Shown here: positions 1 through 8,461 of the stretch, piece after piece | Layout: every line of letters starts with the position of its first letter | Numbering within the stretch: the stretch's first letter is position 1 | Source: Bradyrhizobium sp. | GTDB taxonomy: Bacteria; Pseudomonadota; Alphaproteobacteria; Rhizobiales; Xanthobacteraceae | Direction: 5' to 3' | Assembly (NCBI RefSeq): GCF_016219575.1 | Contig: NZ_JACRMG010000006.1 | Location: 62,001 to 126,000 of the forward strand | DNA: 64,000 bases | Position numbers and translations under genes: made by a program | Notes under the pieces: model-generated | Databases searched by the model: none | What the model was told of the DNA's origin: nothing | The model's input: only the letters and a program-made list of their open reading frames with translations

Positions 1-890
1 AGCTCGGCGATTCCAGCGGCGTATCGGTGGCGCGCATCGTCGTCAGCCGCCACCGCGTGCAGCGCACGCCGGGCTTGATCCGCAGGGACAGCCGCGACTA
101 CGTCAAGCTGGTGGCGCAGATCGAGGGCGCGGCCTGTTTCGAGCAGAACGGCCGCAAGGTGGTGCTGGCTCCGGGCGAATGGAGCCTCTACGACATGACC
201 CGGCCCTATACGGTGTCGAATTCCGAGCCGATCAACCAGGTCATCATGCTGTTGCCGCGCGACGAGCTGGTGCGCCTGGGGCTCGATCTCGACGACCTCG
301 TAGTGCGCCGCTTCGCGGGCCGCGCCGGCGTGGGCCGGCTGACCTACGGATTGCTGGTGTCGGCCTTCGAGTCACTGCGCGGCGATACGCCTGCGCCCGC
401 CGGCGGCGATCTTGCGCAGACGATTGCGAGCCACATAGAGCTCGCCGTGCTCGATCGCGGCGGCACCTCCAGCGATGTCTCCGTGCGGGAGCTGACGCGC
501 GACCGGGTCAAGCGGTACATCGACGTCAATCTCGACGATCCGCTTCTGTCGCTCGATCGCATAGCCGCGGCGATCGGATGCTCGAAGCGCTACCTGCACA
601 AGCTGTTCGACGGTGAGGCTGAGACGCTGAATGCCCATATCTGGCGCGCCCGGCTGGAGCGCATCCGGCAGGATCTCGCCGATCCCTCGCAGGACGGCCG
701 CTCGATCACCGAGATCGCGTTCAGCCGCGGCTTCAGCTCATCAACCCATTTCAGCCGGAGCTTCCGCGAGAGCTGTGGCACCAGTCCGCGGGCCTATCGT
801 CTCCTGACGCAGGGCACCGGTCCGCTACGCCGTCGCGACGCGCACCGGCAGTGGGCCGGGCAAACGCGGCGGCTCGGCGTCGCCGAATAG
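1..890 (+). CDS. AraC-family transcriptional regulator, 5'-truncated by window edge
   Basis: DNA-binding activator or repressor of the AraC/XylS family. The C-terminal ~110 residues hold the paired helix-turn-helix: a first helix pair around LDRIAAAIGCSKRYLHKLF and a second in ITEIAFSRGFSSSTHFSRSF, followed by the family's P-R-A-Y-R ending. The N-terminal part looks like the AraC-binding-like sensor (PxxLIRRDSRDY, then a PGEWSLYDMTRPY stretch). The frame stays open to base 1. A GTG at 27 is possible, but family members usually have some 30-40 more residues before this point, so the gene is probably cut by the edge. It converges on the next gene with only 3 bases between them. Ligand and targets are unknown. 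Confidence 0.85.
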   Translation, partial: LGDSSGVSVARIVVSRHRVQRTPGLIRRDSRDYVKLVAQIEGAACFEQNGRKVVLAPGEWSLYDMTRPYTVSNSEPINQVIMLLPRDELVRLGLDLDDLVVRRFAGRAGVGRLTYGLLVSAFESLRGDTPAPAGGDLAQTIASHIELAVLDRGGTSSDVSVRELTRDRVKRYIDVNLDDPLLSLDRIAAAIGCSKRYLHKLFDGEAETLNAHIWRARLERIRQDLADPSQDGRSITEIAFSRGFSSSTHFSRSFRESCGTSPRAYRLLTQGTGPLRRRDAHRQWAGQTRRLGVAE

Positions 891-893
891 CGA

Positions 894-2207
894 TCAGTTC
901 TGCCGCGCCAGCCAGCGCGCGTCGCGGGGCGAGGGACGGCGATGCAGCCTTGCATCCAGCAAGGTGCGGGCCCGCGCAAGATCGCCGCTCTTCATCAGCG
1001 CGACGATGAAGGTGTCCTCGATCAGCGTGCGCTGTGCATGGCTGCCGCCGATGCGTACGACCTCGTCGAGCACGGGCGAAAGATGCGTGACGCAGCCGCG
1101 ATAGTCGCCGTCGGCAAACGCACTCATGGCGCGGAACAGCTTGGGCACCACGGCGCCCGCCGGCAGCTTGCCATCGGCGAGCCGCTTCTCGATCACGGCA
1201 AGCCGCTCCTCCAGCGCCGCCTGGTTGCGCGTTGCAGCAGCGAACAGCGCCATGTGCACGTCGGCAAACGGAATGCTCGACCGCGGAAAAGCGCGCTGCG
1301 CGTACTCATCGGCCTCGGTCCAGAGGCTGTCGGGCACGGCATGGCCGTAGGCCTCCAGCCGCCACAACAGCGAGGCGCCATCGGTGACCGCATTGAGCGG
1401 CGGCGCGTGGGTGACGCTGGGCTGCAGCACTTTGGTATAGATCGACAGCGCGCGCGCCGCATCGCCATGCTCAAGTGCGCCAAGCGCCTGGTGCCAGCGG
1501 ATATGGCCGTGCAGGATGCCGGCGCGGTCGTAGGTCGGTATCCAGCGATCCACCAGCGCATCGGCTTCGTCGACCGAGCCGTCCTCGAACATGGCATGCA
1601 GCAGCGCATGCACGGCGTTGGCGTTGGCCTCGCGCAGGGCAAAGGCGCGTTCGGTCATGGCGCGGCCGCGTGTGACGTCGTTGTTCTCGGTCAGCGCCCA
1701 GCCGTGATTGTAGAGGTACCACCAGTCGTCGCCGTAGTGATGTGCATAGCGCCCGCAGAGGTCGACGCGCGCCTGGTCGTGATCGGCCATGCCGGAGAAG
1801 GCGAACAGCCCGAACGCGCCCATCGGCAGCGACATCACGATCGCATCGCGCGGGTGCGCTTCGAGGTGCTTCAGCGTGGAGGCAAGTGCAGCCGGAAGCT
1901 GCCCCTCGATGGCAAGCGCCAGCGTTTCGACGTGGCTCCGCTCGCGCTCGCTACCATTGCGTGCGGCGAGCTCGCGCGCCAGCGCCGCCTTCTTCCGCGC
2001 CACGTCGCCCTGTTGGTAGAAGGTGTGGATGCGGGCGCGGGCGATATGGGCCAGCGCAAAATCGGGATCGGCCGCGATCGCCTGCTCGAACGCCTCCGCT
2101 GCGCCGGTCCAGGCCGCGAGCAGCAAGTCCACGCCTTCGCGATAGGCGCTGGCCGCCTCGGAGGAGGTGGTGGAGAGAGAGAGGCCGTAGCGGTCCTCAA
2201 AGGCCAT
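894..2207 (-). CDS. Tetratricopeptide-repeat protein, TTC38-like
   Basis: A 437-residue soluble helical protein with no signal peptide. The start MAFEDRYG at 2207 has GAGG five bases upstream; the frame opens 38 codons earlier, but that part lacks coding character. TPR-like pairs are visible, for example AAEAFEQAIAADPDFALAHI near residue 50, a WWYLYNHGWAL segment mid-protein, and repeated A-L-x-H-G-D-A-A-R-A-L patterns later. The overall pattern resembles bacterial members of the tetratricopeptide-repeat protein 38 family, whose function is not established. It converges with the AraC gene on its 3' side. No partner is suggested by the neighbours. Confidence 0.75.
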   Translation of the reverse strand: MAFEDRYGLSLSTTSSEAASAYREGVDLLLAAWTGAAEAFEQAIAADPDFALAHIARARIHTFYQQGDVARKKAALARELAARNGSERERSHVETLALAIEGQLPAALASTLKHLEAHPRDAIVMSLPMGAFGLFAFSGMADHDQARVDLCGRYAHHYGDDWWYLYNHGWALTENNDVTRGRAMTERAFALREANANAVHALLHAMFEDGSVDEADALVDRWIPTYDRAGILHGHIRWHQALGALEHGDAARALSIYTKVLQPSVTHAPPLNAVTDGASLLWRLEAYGHAVPDSLWTEADEYAQRAFPRSSIPFADVHMALFAAATRNQAALEERLAVIEKRLADGKLPAGAVVPKLFRAMSAFADGDYRGCVTHLSPVLDEVVRIGGSHAQRTLIEDTFIVALMKSGDLARARTLLDARLHRRPSPRDARWLARQN

Positions 2208-2425
2208 GGATGCCTCGCAATCGGTCCAAACCAGCCAATGATGATCGGAAAATAGGCGTTGGGGAAGATATTTGGTAAAGTGCCCTTGTAATCGCCCGGA
2301 AATGCTATATGTGGAGCACATTCGATTTGAACGCGTTACCTTGTTGATCGCGGCCCTGGCGCCACCTTCCCCGAGAAATCGTTACGATTGAATTCGGAGC
2401 CTGCACGGAGGTCGTGCGGGCGTTT

Positions 2426-2439
2426 GGCGCTTTTGCGCC
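2426..2439 (+). promoter_or_regulatory. Hairpin in cold-shock gene 5' leader
   Basis: A perfect five-base-pair stem (GGCGC, TTTT, GCGCC) sits 13 bases before the cold-shock start codon and just 5' of its GGAG ribosome binding site. Leaders of cspA-type mRNAs often fold and control translation with temperature. Here only the hairpin is seen; a regulatory role is inferred. Confidence 0.35.
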
Positions 2440-2452
2440 TTTGGAGAGCTAG

Positions 2453-2662
2453 ATGGCTACAGGTGTTGTGAAGTGGTTTAACGGCCAAAAGGGTTTTGGC
2501 TTCATTCAGCCGAATGACGGCGGGAACGACGTGTTCGTTCACATCAGCGCGGTGGAACGGGCGGGCCTGACCGGCCTCGGCGAAGGGCAGAAAGTGTCCT
2601 TCGAACTGAAGACCGACAAGATGCGCGGCAAGACCAGCGCGGAAAATCTCGCGCTGATCTGA
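2453..2662 (+). CDS. cspA: Cold-shock domain protein (CspA family)
   Basis: A 69-residue single cold-shock domain that binds single-stranded RNA and DNA and acts as an RNA chaperone in the cytoplasm. Both nucleic-acid binding motifs are present: RNP1 as KGFGFI near residues 14-19 and RNP2 as VFVHI near 31-35. The length is normal for the family and the start has GGAG upstream. It is monocistronic. Alphaproteobacteria carry several paralogues, so the exact paralogue name is not certain. Confidence 0.95.
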   Translation: MATGVVKWFNGQKGFGFIQPNDGGNDVFVHISAVERAGLTGLGEGQKVSFELKTDKMRGKTSAENLALI

Positions 2663-2810
2663 TCTGCCGGCTGCGTTTTCAGGCGAAACCGATACCGGTT
2701 CGCGTGAGGAAGACGCGCAAGGCAAAAGGATTGAAGGCCCGGTTTCGATTCAATCGGAACCGAACCTTCACGACGAAAATTTCACGGATGTACTGAAGTC
2801 TTTGTCGAAG

Positions 2811-2840
2811 AAGGGCCCTGCCGGGAACGGTGGGGCTCTT
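2811..2840 (+). terminator. Imperfect GC-rich stem-loop downstream of the cold-shock gene
   Basis: AAGGGCCCTGCCG pairs with CGGTGGGGCTCTT around a GGAA tetraloop, with two or three mismatches, and is followed by TTGCG rather than a T-run. It lies about 150 bases beyond the cold-shock stop codon, between convergent genes. It could serve either side. Confidence 0.35.
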
Positions 2841-2890
2841 TGCGTTGAGGTGCCGTCGACCTCCCGCGAGCGATGAGATCCCGTTGCCCG

Positions 2891-3139
2891 TCAGGCCTCG
2901 GTAGCGGCCCGCTTCTTCCTCGGCTTCTTGACGGGCTCGGGCGGAAGGGCCGCCTGGGCTTCGCGATCGGCGGCCTCCTTGGCGAGCCGCAATTCCCTCA
3001 GCCGGGCCGTGTTCTTCGCAATGAAGGCGTTGCGCGAGGCGATCTCCGCCATGGCGGACCTTCCCTCCGCGGCGAGGCGATCGCGCTTTTCCTGGGCCAG
3101 TTCCTTGCGGGAACGCTCCTCGTCCGGGTTCTTGCTCAA
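2891..3139 (-). CDS. Small charged helical protein, unknown function
   Basis: An 82-residue protein almost entirely of Arg, Lys, Glu and Ala, predicted as one long helix, ending in a basic PVKKPRKKRAATEA tail. I chose a TTG start (TTG AGC AAG) because AAGGA lies six bases upstream; the longer ATG-started frame adds 12 residues without a better site. No family recognised with confidence. The basic tail could suit nucleic-acid binding, but that is only a guess. Confidence 0.5.
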   Translation of the reverse strand: MSKNPDEERSRKELAQEKRDRLAAEGRSAMAEIASRNAFIAKNTARLRELRLAKEAADREAQAALPPEPVKKPRKKRAATEA

Positions 3140-3229
3140 GATCGATCCTTTACGGCTGCGGCGCGTCCCCAACAAATAATGCCTTTTTCGGCCTATTGTA
3201 AGGGCAGTTCCGCGGTTTCGACGGCACGG

Positions 3230-4240
3230 TTAACCCGTCCGCGCCCTCCGTCCCTCGATCGGATATGCCGGATCGTTGAACCCCGGCGTCGAGGGATGGC
3301 CGCTCGTGACGAGCCGGTCGATCAGCGCCTCGTCCTCCGCCGTGAAACGATAGTCCAGCGCGCGGATGTAGTCGTCCCACTGCTCCTCGGTGCGGGGGCC
3401 GGCAATCACGCCGGTGACGAAGGCGGAATTCAGCACCCAGGCAACCGCAAACTGGCCGGCGGTGATGCCCTTGCTCTCGGCGTGGCGCTTGATCTCCTGC
3501 GCGAGTCTCAGCGACTCCGGCCGCCACTCGGTCTGCATCATGCGCTTGTCGGCACGTCCGGCGCGCGTGTCCTTGTCCGGAGCGGCGTCCACCCTGTATT
3601 TGCCGGTGAGCACGCCGCGCGCCAGCGGACTGTAGGGCACGATCCCGAGCCCGTAATAGCCGCAGGCCGGAAAATGCTCGACCTCGGGCATGCGGTTCAT
3701 TGCGTTGTAATAGGGCTGGCTGACGATCGGGCGGTCGATGCCGTTGCGATCGCAGATGTTGCAGATTTCGGCGACGCGCCAGGCGCGGTAGTTGGAAACG
3801 CCGAAATAGCGGATCTTGCCCTGGCGGATCAGGTCGCCCATCGCGCGCACGGTCTCTTCCAGCGGCGTGGCGTGATCCTCCTTGTGCAGATAGTAGATGT
3901 CGATGTGATCGGTGCCGAGCCTCCGCAGGCTTTCTTCGGCCGCCTGCATCACCCAGCGCCGCGAAAGCCCGCCGCGATTGGGATCGTCGCCGATCTGGTT
4001 GGCGAGTTTCGTTGCCAGAATCCAGCTCTGCCTGACGTTGGAAATGGCGCGGCCGACCACGACCTCGGACTGCCCGCCGTTATAGGCGTCCGCCGAGTCG
4101 ATGAAATTGACGCCGGCCTCGCGCGCCTTCGCGATGATCCGCGAGGAGGTCGCCTCGTCCGTCGGCCCGCCGAACATCATGGTGCCCAGGCAAATCGGCG
4201 AGATCTTCAGGCCGCTGCGGCCGAGCTGGCGGTATTGCAT
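3230..4240 (-). CDS. Aldo/keto reductase
   Basis: NADPH-dependent oxidoreductase of the AKR superfamily, 336 residues, cytoplasmic TIM barrel. The catalytic tetrad is visible: Asp48 and Tyr53 in DSADAY, Lys78 in LATK, His119 in YYLH. The start MQYRQLG is the usual AKR N-terminus; the upstream open frame runs through an intergenic repeat and is not coding. The sequence type is close to YghZ/Tas-like AKRs acting on small aldehydes or ketones, but the substrate cannot be read. It stands alone on the minus strand between the small charged protein and a repeat. Confidence 0.9.
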   Translation of the reverse strand: MQYRQLGRSGLKISPICLGTMMFGGPTDEATSSRIIAKAREAGVNFIDSADAYNGGQSEVVVGRAISNVRQSWILATKLANQIGDDPNRGGLSRRWVMQAAEESLRRLGTDHIDIYYLHKEDHATPLEETVRAMGDLIRQGKIRYFGVSNYRAWRVAEICNICDRNGIDRPIVSQPYYNAMNRMPEVEHFPACGYYGLGIVPYSPLARGVLTGKYRVDAAPDKDTRAGRADKRMMQTEWRPESLRLAQEIKRHAESKGITAGQFAVAWVLNSAFVTGVIAGPRTEEQWDDYIRALDYRFTAEDEALIDRLVTSGHPSTPGFNDPAYPIEGRRARTG

Positions 4241-4261
4241 CGTCTTTCTCCCTTCCTCCCT

Positions 4262-4395
4262 TCCTGCCTTCCCCCCTCGTGGGAGAAGGTGGCGCGTACA
4301 GCGCGTCGGATGAGGGGTCTCTATCCGCGGAGACAGACCCCTCACCCCGCTTCGCTTCGCGAAGCGACCCTCTCCCACAAGGGGAGAGGGTGCAA
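4262..4395. repeat. Interspersed intergenic palindromic repeat
   Basis: A stretch built of inverted segments: CCCTCGTGGGAGAAGG at the left answers CCCTCTCCCACAAGGG at the right, and GAGGGGTCT pairs with AGACAGACCCCTC in the middle. TTCGCTTCGCGAAGCGA is a further internal palindrome. It lies between two genes and looks like a dispersed palindromic element rather than a terminator. Copy number elsewhere cannot be seen from this window. Confidence 0.6.
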
Positions 4396-4818
4396 TCACT
4401 CGCTCTTCAAGATCTTGAACACGCCGTTCGCCATGGCGAGGACGCGCTTGTCGACCGTCACTTCGGTGGTGATGAAGATCAGGCTTCGCGTTGAACGTAC
4501 CACGCGGGGCCTCGAAATCAGCACCTCGCCGATCTTACCGGCCTCGACGAAGTGGGTATCGAGCTGCACCGTCGCCAGCGTCGGCTTGCCCGAGACGTGG
4601 CGGGCCGTCATGCCGCAGGTGCGGTCCGCAAACGTCATCAGCACGCCGCCCTGCACCAGGCCGCGGCGGTTGTGGTGCTTGTCCTCGGTGACAAGCGCAA
4701 ACTCATGATGGCCGTCGACGAGGCGCTGCCAGAGCGGGCCGATCAGATGCAGGAATCCGCTGGTTTCGACGATGGTCCAGCCGTCGGACTTGAGCTTTGC
4801 GGCGGCCTTCTGGGGCAT
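4396..4818 (-). CDS. Hotdog-fold thioesterase (PaaI-like)
   Basis: A 140-residue hotdog-fold protein that probably hydrolyses an acyl-CoA thioester. The hotdog helix region GGVLMTFADRTCGMTA (about residues 58-73) and the following strand TVQLDTHFVEAGKIGEVL are typical of the PaaI/4HBT family, with Asp in place of the general catalytic carboxylate. The length is normal for a single hotdog domain. Its substrate is unknown. The stop codon abuts the intergenic repeat. Confidence 0.8.
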   Translation of the reverse strand: MPQKAAAKLKSDGWTIVETSGFLHLIGPLWQRLVDGHHEFALVTEDKHHNRRGLVQGGVLMTFADRTCGMTARHVSGKPTLATVQLDTHFVEAGKIGEVLISRPRVVRSTRSLIFITTEVTVDKRVLAMANGVFKILKSE

Positions 4819-4897
4819 GTCGTTCGGTCCGTCCCCTGCATGAGGTCATGTGTTCTCCGGCATTTCATCGAACGCGGACCTGTTGTAGTCAAGCGGC

Positions 4898-5527
4898 ATG
4901 ACCCGCGTTTTCGACGATACCACCCGGCGGAAAATCGCAGAGCTTTGCGCGGGATTTTCGCGCGTGGCGACGCAAGAGGCCGCCCCTGCGCTGAAGCGGG
5001 CCGCCGTGGTGATCGCGCTCACCGAAGCCGATCGCGGCGACGGCACGGCGTTCCTGCTGACCCGCCGCGCCGAGGGGCTGCGCTCGCACAGCGCGCAATG
5101 GGCACTGCCGGGCGGCCGTTGCGACGCCGGCGAGACGCAGGTGCAGGCCGCGCTACGCGAGCTGCACGAAGAACTCGGTCTCGAGCTCGCCGAGACGGAA
5201 GTGCTGGGACTGCTCGACGACTACCCGACCCGCTCCGGCTATCTGATCACGCCGGTCGTTGTGTGGGCGGGGCCGGGCGTCTCGATCGTGCCTAATCCGG
5301 CGGAAGTCGCCTACGTCCACCGCGTCGCGCTCGACGACATCGAGCGACAGGACGCCTTCAGCTTCACCAGCATCCCCGAGAGCACCCGCCGCGTCATCCG
5401 TTTCCGCCTGCAGGACGGGCACATACACGCGCCGACGGCGGCCCTGATCTACCAGTTCAGCGAAGTGCTGGCGGGCCGTCAAACGCGCGTCGCCGAGCTG
5501 GAACAGCCGGTCTTCGCCTGGCGCTGA
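4898..5527 (+). CDS. Nudix hydrolase, CoA-pyrophosphatase type
   Basis: A 209-residue Nudix hydrolase that likely cleaves CoA or acyl-CoA diphosphate bonds. The Nudix box is perfect: Gly73, Glu79, Arg87-Glu88, Glu91-Glu92 and Gly94 (residues 73-95). The segment before it, LTRRAEGLRSHSAQWALPGG, matches the NudL/YeaB pattern with the Arg-x-His-x-x-Gln block that separates CoA diphosphatases from other Nudix enzymes. The start ATGACCCGC has only weak ribosome binding. It stands alone, divergent from the thioesterase. Confidence 0.9.
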   Translation: MTRVFDDTTRRKIAELCAGFSRVATQEAAPALKRAAVVIALTEADRGDGTAFLLTRRAEGLRSHSAQWALPGGRCDAGETQVQAALRELHEELGLELAETEVLGLLDDYPTRSGYLITPVVVWAGPGVSIVPNPAEVAYVHRVALDDIERQDAFSFTSIPESTRRVIRFRLQDGHIHAPTAALIYQFSEVLAGRQTRVAELEQPVFAWR

Positions 5528-5606
5528 TCCCGGCGGCGGGTTGCGCGGGGCGGGCGTTTCGGCAACCATGCTGCGCAACAAGCACAACGATGCCGGGAGT
5601 GCGCCC

Positions 5607-6578
5607 ATGCCGATCCGCAAATGCCTTCTTGCCGTCCTGGCGGCATTCGCCGCCGCGGTCGCGCCTGCGCAGGCGCAGAATTTTCCCACCCGGCCGATCA
5701 CGCTCATCATTCCCTTTGCGCCCGGCGGCAGCACCACCATCGTCGGCCGCGGCGTTGCGGAGAAGATGAGCGAACTGCTCGGCGAGAAGATCATCGTCGA
5801 CAACCGGCCGGGCGCCGGCGGCACGGTCGGCACACGCGCGGTGGCGAAAAGCGAGCCCGACGGCTACACGCTCGTGCTCGGCTACACCGGCACGCTCGCG
5901 ATCGGCCCCTCGCTCTACAGGAATGTCGGCTACGATCCGCGCAAGGATTTTGCGCCGATCGGCATGATCGGCAACGCACCGAATTCGCTGGTCGTGAATC
6001 CCTCCTTCGCGCCGAAAACCGTGGCCGAGCTGATCGCCTACGCCAAGGCCAATCCCGGCAAGGTCAATTTCGGCTCGGCCGGCGCCGGCACCGCCAGCCA
6101 CATCACCGGCGAATATTTTGCGCGCGCCGCCGGCATCACACTGGTGCACATCCCCTACAAGGGCACGGGCCCGGCGCTGACCGATCTGCTCGGCGGCCAT
6201 ATTCCGATGGCGTTCGCGCCGATTCCGGCATCGCACAGCAATGTCACCGCCGGAAAGTTGCGTGCGCTTGCGGTGACCAGCACCACGCGGTCCGGACTTT
6301 TGCCCGACGTGCCGACCATTGCCGAATCCGGCATCGCCGGTTTCGATGCGTCCCTCTATTACGGCCTCGCCGCGCCTGCCGGGACGCCGCGGCCGATCAT
6401 CGACAAGCTCAACAAGGCGCTGCGCGACGCGCTCGCCTCCGACGAGGTGAAACGTCAGCTCGGCAATGACGGCACCGAGATTACGCCCGGTTCGCCCGAG
6501 GACTATGCGGCGCTCATCGACAAGGACGAAAAGAAGTGGGCGCAACTCGTGAAAGCGAGTGGCGTCGAGCCGGAATAG
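5607..6578 (+). CDS. Bug/TctC-family periplasmic substrate-binding protein
   Basis: A 323-residue periplasmic receptor of the tripartite tricarboxylate transporter (TctC/Bug) family, which binds carboxylates. A signal peptide (CLLAVLAAFAAAVAPAQA) is followed by the family's opening strand FPTRPITLIIPFAPGG. NRPGAGG and the FGSAGAGTASH block around residue 160 are the usual ligand-loop motifs. The start at 5607 has GGGAG seven bases upstream; the frame opens further upstream without support. No TctA or TctB membrane partner lies nearby, which is normal for the many orphan Bug proteins. Confidence 0.93.
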   Translation: MPIRKCLLAVLAAFAAAVAPAQAQNFPTRPITLIIPFAPGGSTTIVGRGVAEKMSELLGEKIIVDNRPGAGGTVGTRAVAKSEPDGYTLVLGYTGTLAIGPSLYRNVGYDPRKDFAPIGMIGNAPNSLVVNPSFAPKTVAELIAYAKANPGKVNFGSAGAGTASHITGEYFARAAGITLVHIPYKGTGPALTDLLGGHIPMAFAPIPASHSNVTAGKLRALAVTSTTRSGLLPDVPTIAESGIAGFDASLYYGLAAPAGTPRPIIDKLNKALRDALASDEVKRQLGNDGTEITPGSPEDYAALIDKDEKKWAQLVKASGVEPE

Positions 6579-6637
6579 GGCGAGACGCCGCAGCATTTGA
6601 TGGCTAACTTGCCGGGTACGCTTGCTACAAGAAGCGC

Positions 6638-7807
6638 ATGCGCTCTGGATTGATTCGTCCCGATCTTGGCCTTTTCGCTGCCCTCGCGCTTCTTGCGGGC
6701 GTGCCGTCGTCCGTCGCAATGGACATGCCCGCGCTTCCCGATTCCGTCAGCGACGCGATGGCGCAGGCCTCGCCGCAAGCCATGGCGGAATATCGTCGCA
6801 AGCTCAGGGAATGGGAGGAGGCGCAGGCGCCTTTCAATGCCTATTGGAATTCGATCGCCGAGAAGCGGCGCGGCCGCAACGCCAAGCGGCGTGCCGGACA
6901 AAAGATCACGCTCGACGATTATGTGCTGACGCATCCGCCCGTCTATACCGGGCCCAGGAAGCCGGTCGATCCATCGGCGCCTGATCGGCCGCGCAAGACG
7001 ATCCCGATGGTCCCCGATCTCATCCAGGCGGCGGCCGAGCATTTCCAGTTCGCGCCGCAGCGCCCGGCAAGCGAGATCGAATTCAAGCGCGCCTATGCGC
7101 AGGTGGCCGCCGCCGCCGGGCTGACGCGCGAACAGGCTGTGCGCGTCTATTCCTTCGAGACCGGCGGCAACGGCAATTACGACATGCAGTCGGGCTATCG
7201 CGGTCCGGGCACGCGTCCGATCTCGACCGCGATCGGCTACAACCAGCTGCTCACCACCAACAGCGTCGAGTTGTTCGCCGAGCAGGGCGATGCGATCCTG
7301 AGGGCGCTGCAGGAGAAGGCCGCGACGTTGTCCGGTGCTGCGCGCAAGGCAATGGATAGCAAGATTGCCGTCACGAGGAAGATGGTCGCATTCGCCCAAT
7401 CGGTGCCGGACACCTGGGCGGAGCACGAAAAGCTCGCCAACACCGAGAAGGGCTGGGCGCTGCATGCCATGGTGCTCGACATCGACGTCGGCCCGCATCT
7501 GCAGACCCACAAGCTGCTGACCTCGGTGCACTTTGCGCGCGCCAAGGGCCACGCCAGGCCACTCACCGCCGCCGAGCTCGAGATGATGAACCTGACCGGC
7601 GACGGCACCGGCCTCGACATGGTGACCATGCCGCAGGCGATGCGCGAGCAGGTGCCGACCTCCAATTTCTTCCAGCGCGGCGGCTACGAGCGCAACCCGG
7701 TCGCAAGCCGCCACAACACGGTGGCGAAGCTGCTCGCCGTCACCGACGAGCGGATGGAAGTCAACGGCCGCAAGCCCGGCGCGCAGGAACTGGCGGCGGC
7801 ATTCTAG
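6638..7807 (+). CDS. Secreted protein of unknown function, possible lysozyme-like fold
   Basis: A 389-residue protein with an N-terminal signal peptide (LGLFAALALLAGVPSSVA). I do not recognise a named family. The middle section has FETGGNGNYDMQSGY followed about 20 residues later by TAIGYNQLLT. A catalytic Glu followed by a Gly-rich loop and then an A-x-G-Y-x-Q-L-L helix is the arrangement of soluble lytic transglycosylases, so a murein-cleaving fold is possible. That is inference from pattern only. The gene is monocistronic and starts 59 bases after the Bug receptor. Confidence 0.65.
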   Translation: MRSGLIRPDLGLFAALALLAGVPSSVAMDMPALPDSVSDAMAQASPQAMAEYRRKLREWEEAQAPFNAYWNSIAEKRRGRNAKRRAGQKITLDDYVLTHPPVYTGPRKPVDPSAPDRPRKTIPMVPDLIQAAAEHFQFAPQRPASEIEFKRAYAQVAAAAGLTREQAVRVYSFETGGNGNYDMQSGYRGPGTRPISTAIGYNQLLTTNSVELFAEQGDAILRALQEKAATLSGAARKAMDSKIAVTRKMVAFAQSVPDTWAEHEKLANTEKGWALHAMVLDIDVGPHLQTHKLLTSVHFARAKGHARPLTAAELEMMNLTGDGTGLDMVTMPQAMREQVPTSNFFQRGGYERNPVASRHNTVAKLLAVTDERMEVNGRKPGAQELAAAF

Positions 7808-7833
7808 CTTGCTTCGACGCTTGCCCAAATTGT

Positions 7834-7925
7834 CATGCCCCGCCAAAGCGGGGCATCCAATACGCCGAGGCGGTGAATGAATTTCAGAGGTCCCGGCATA
7901 CTGGATCATCCACCTTCGCGGATGA
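7834..7925. repeat. Interspersed intergenic repeat (GTCATGCCCCGCC type)
   Basis: GTCATGCCCCGCCAAAGCGGGGCATCCA at the left holds the hairpin ATGCCCCGC...GCGGGGCAT. TACTGGATCATCCACCTTCGCGGATGATGACA at the right holds a second hairpin, ATCATCC...GGATGAT. A related element with TGATCCAGTACGCCG occurs at 50480-50585 in this window, which supports a dispersed family. Confidence 0.6.
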
Positions 7926-7960
7926 TGACAGCCTTCGCCGGGCGCGCAGGGATCGCAGCC

Positions 7961-8257
7961 TCAATTCGCGCCGAACATGAACTTGCCATCGCCCTCGAGA
8001 TAGGGGCCGGTGCGCATGTAGAGCTGGCCGTTCTGGCCGATGAAGAACAGCGTGCCTTTCGGCACCTTCTTGGCGCCCTTCAGCAGCGTGCCGGCATTGT
8101 TGGTGCCCATCTTGTAGGAAAAGGTCTTGCCTTCCTTGTCATAGGCGTAGCCGGTGTCCGGCTTCAGCTCCCAGGCCGTGGCTTGCGCGAAGGCGGAGGT
8201 GGAAAGCGCCGTCAGCGCGGTCGCGATCAAAAGGGTCCTGGTCGAAAATACAGTCAT
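7961..8257 (-). CDS. Small secreted protein, unknown function
   Basis: A 98-residue protein with a clear signal peptide ending in STSAFAQ. The mature part is about 75 residues with no cysteine; it includes TGYAYDKEGKTFSYKMG and an FFIGQNGQLYMRTG strand, suggesting a small beta protein. I set the start at the second of two in-frame ATGs (MTVFSTRT) because GGGGAG lies seven bases before it and only one base before the first. No family recognised. Confidence 0.7.
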   Translation of the reverse strand: MTVFSTRTLLIATALTALSTSAFAQATAWELKPDTGYAYDKEGKTFSYKMGTNNAGTLLKGAKKVPKGTLFFIGQNGQLYMRTGPYLEGDGKFMFGAN

Positions 8258-8461
8258 GGTCATGCTCCCCGGTCTGCAAACATACGGCGCCCCATTGCCT
8301 TGAACAAATCACGAACGATGTTATTCCGTCAATATGGCCTGCGTTCGCACTGCATCACGCGTACCTTGCCACTTTGTGATTCCCCGCATGACGCTTCGCG
8401 ACTATCTTGCCGATCAGGCCAAAAGCCAATCCATTGCCCAAAACCTTACAGGATGATTCGA

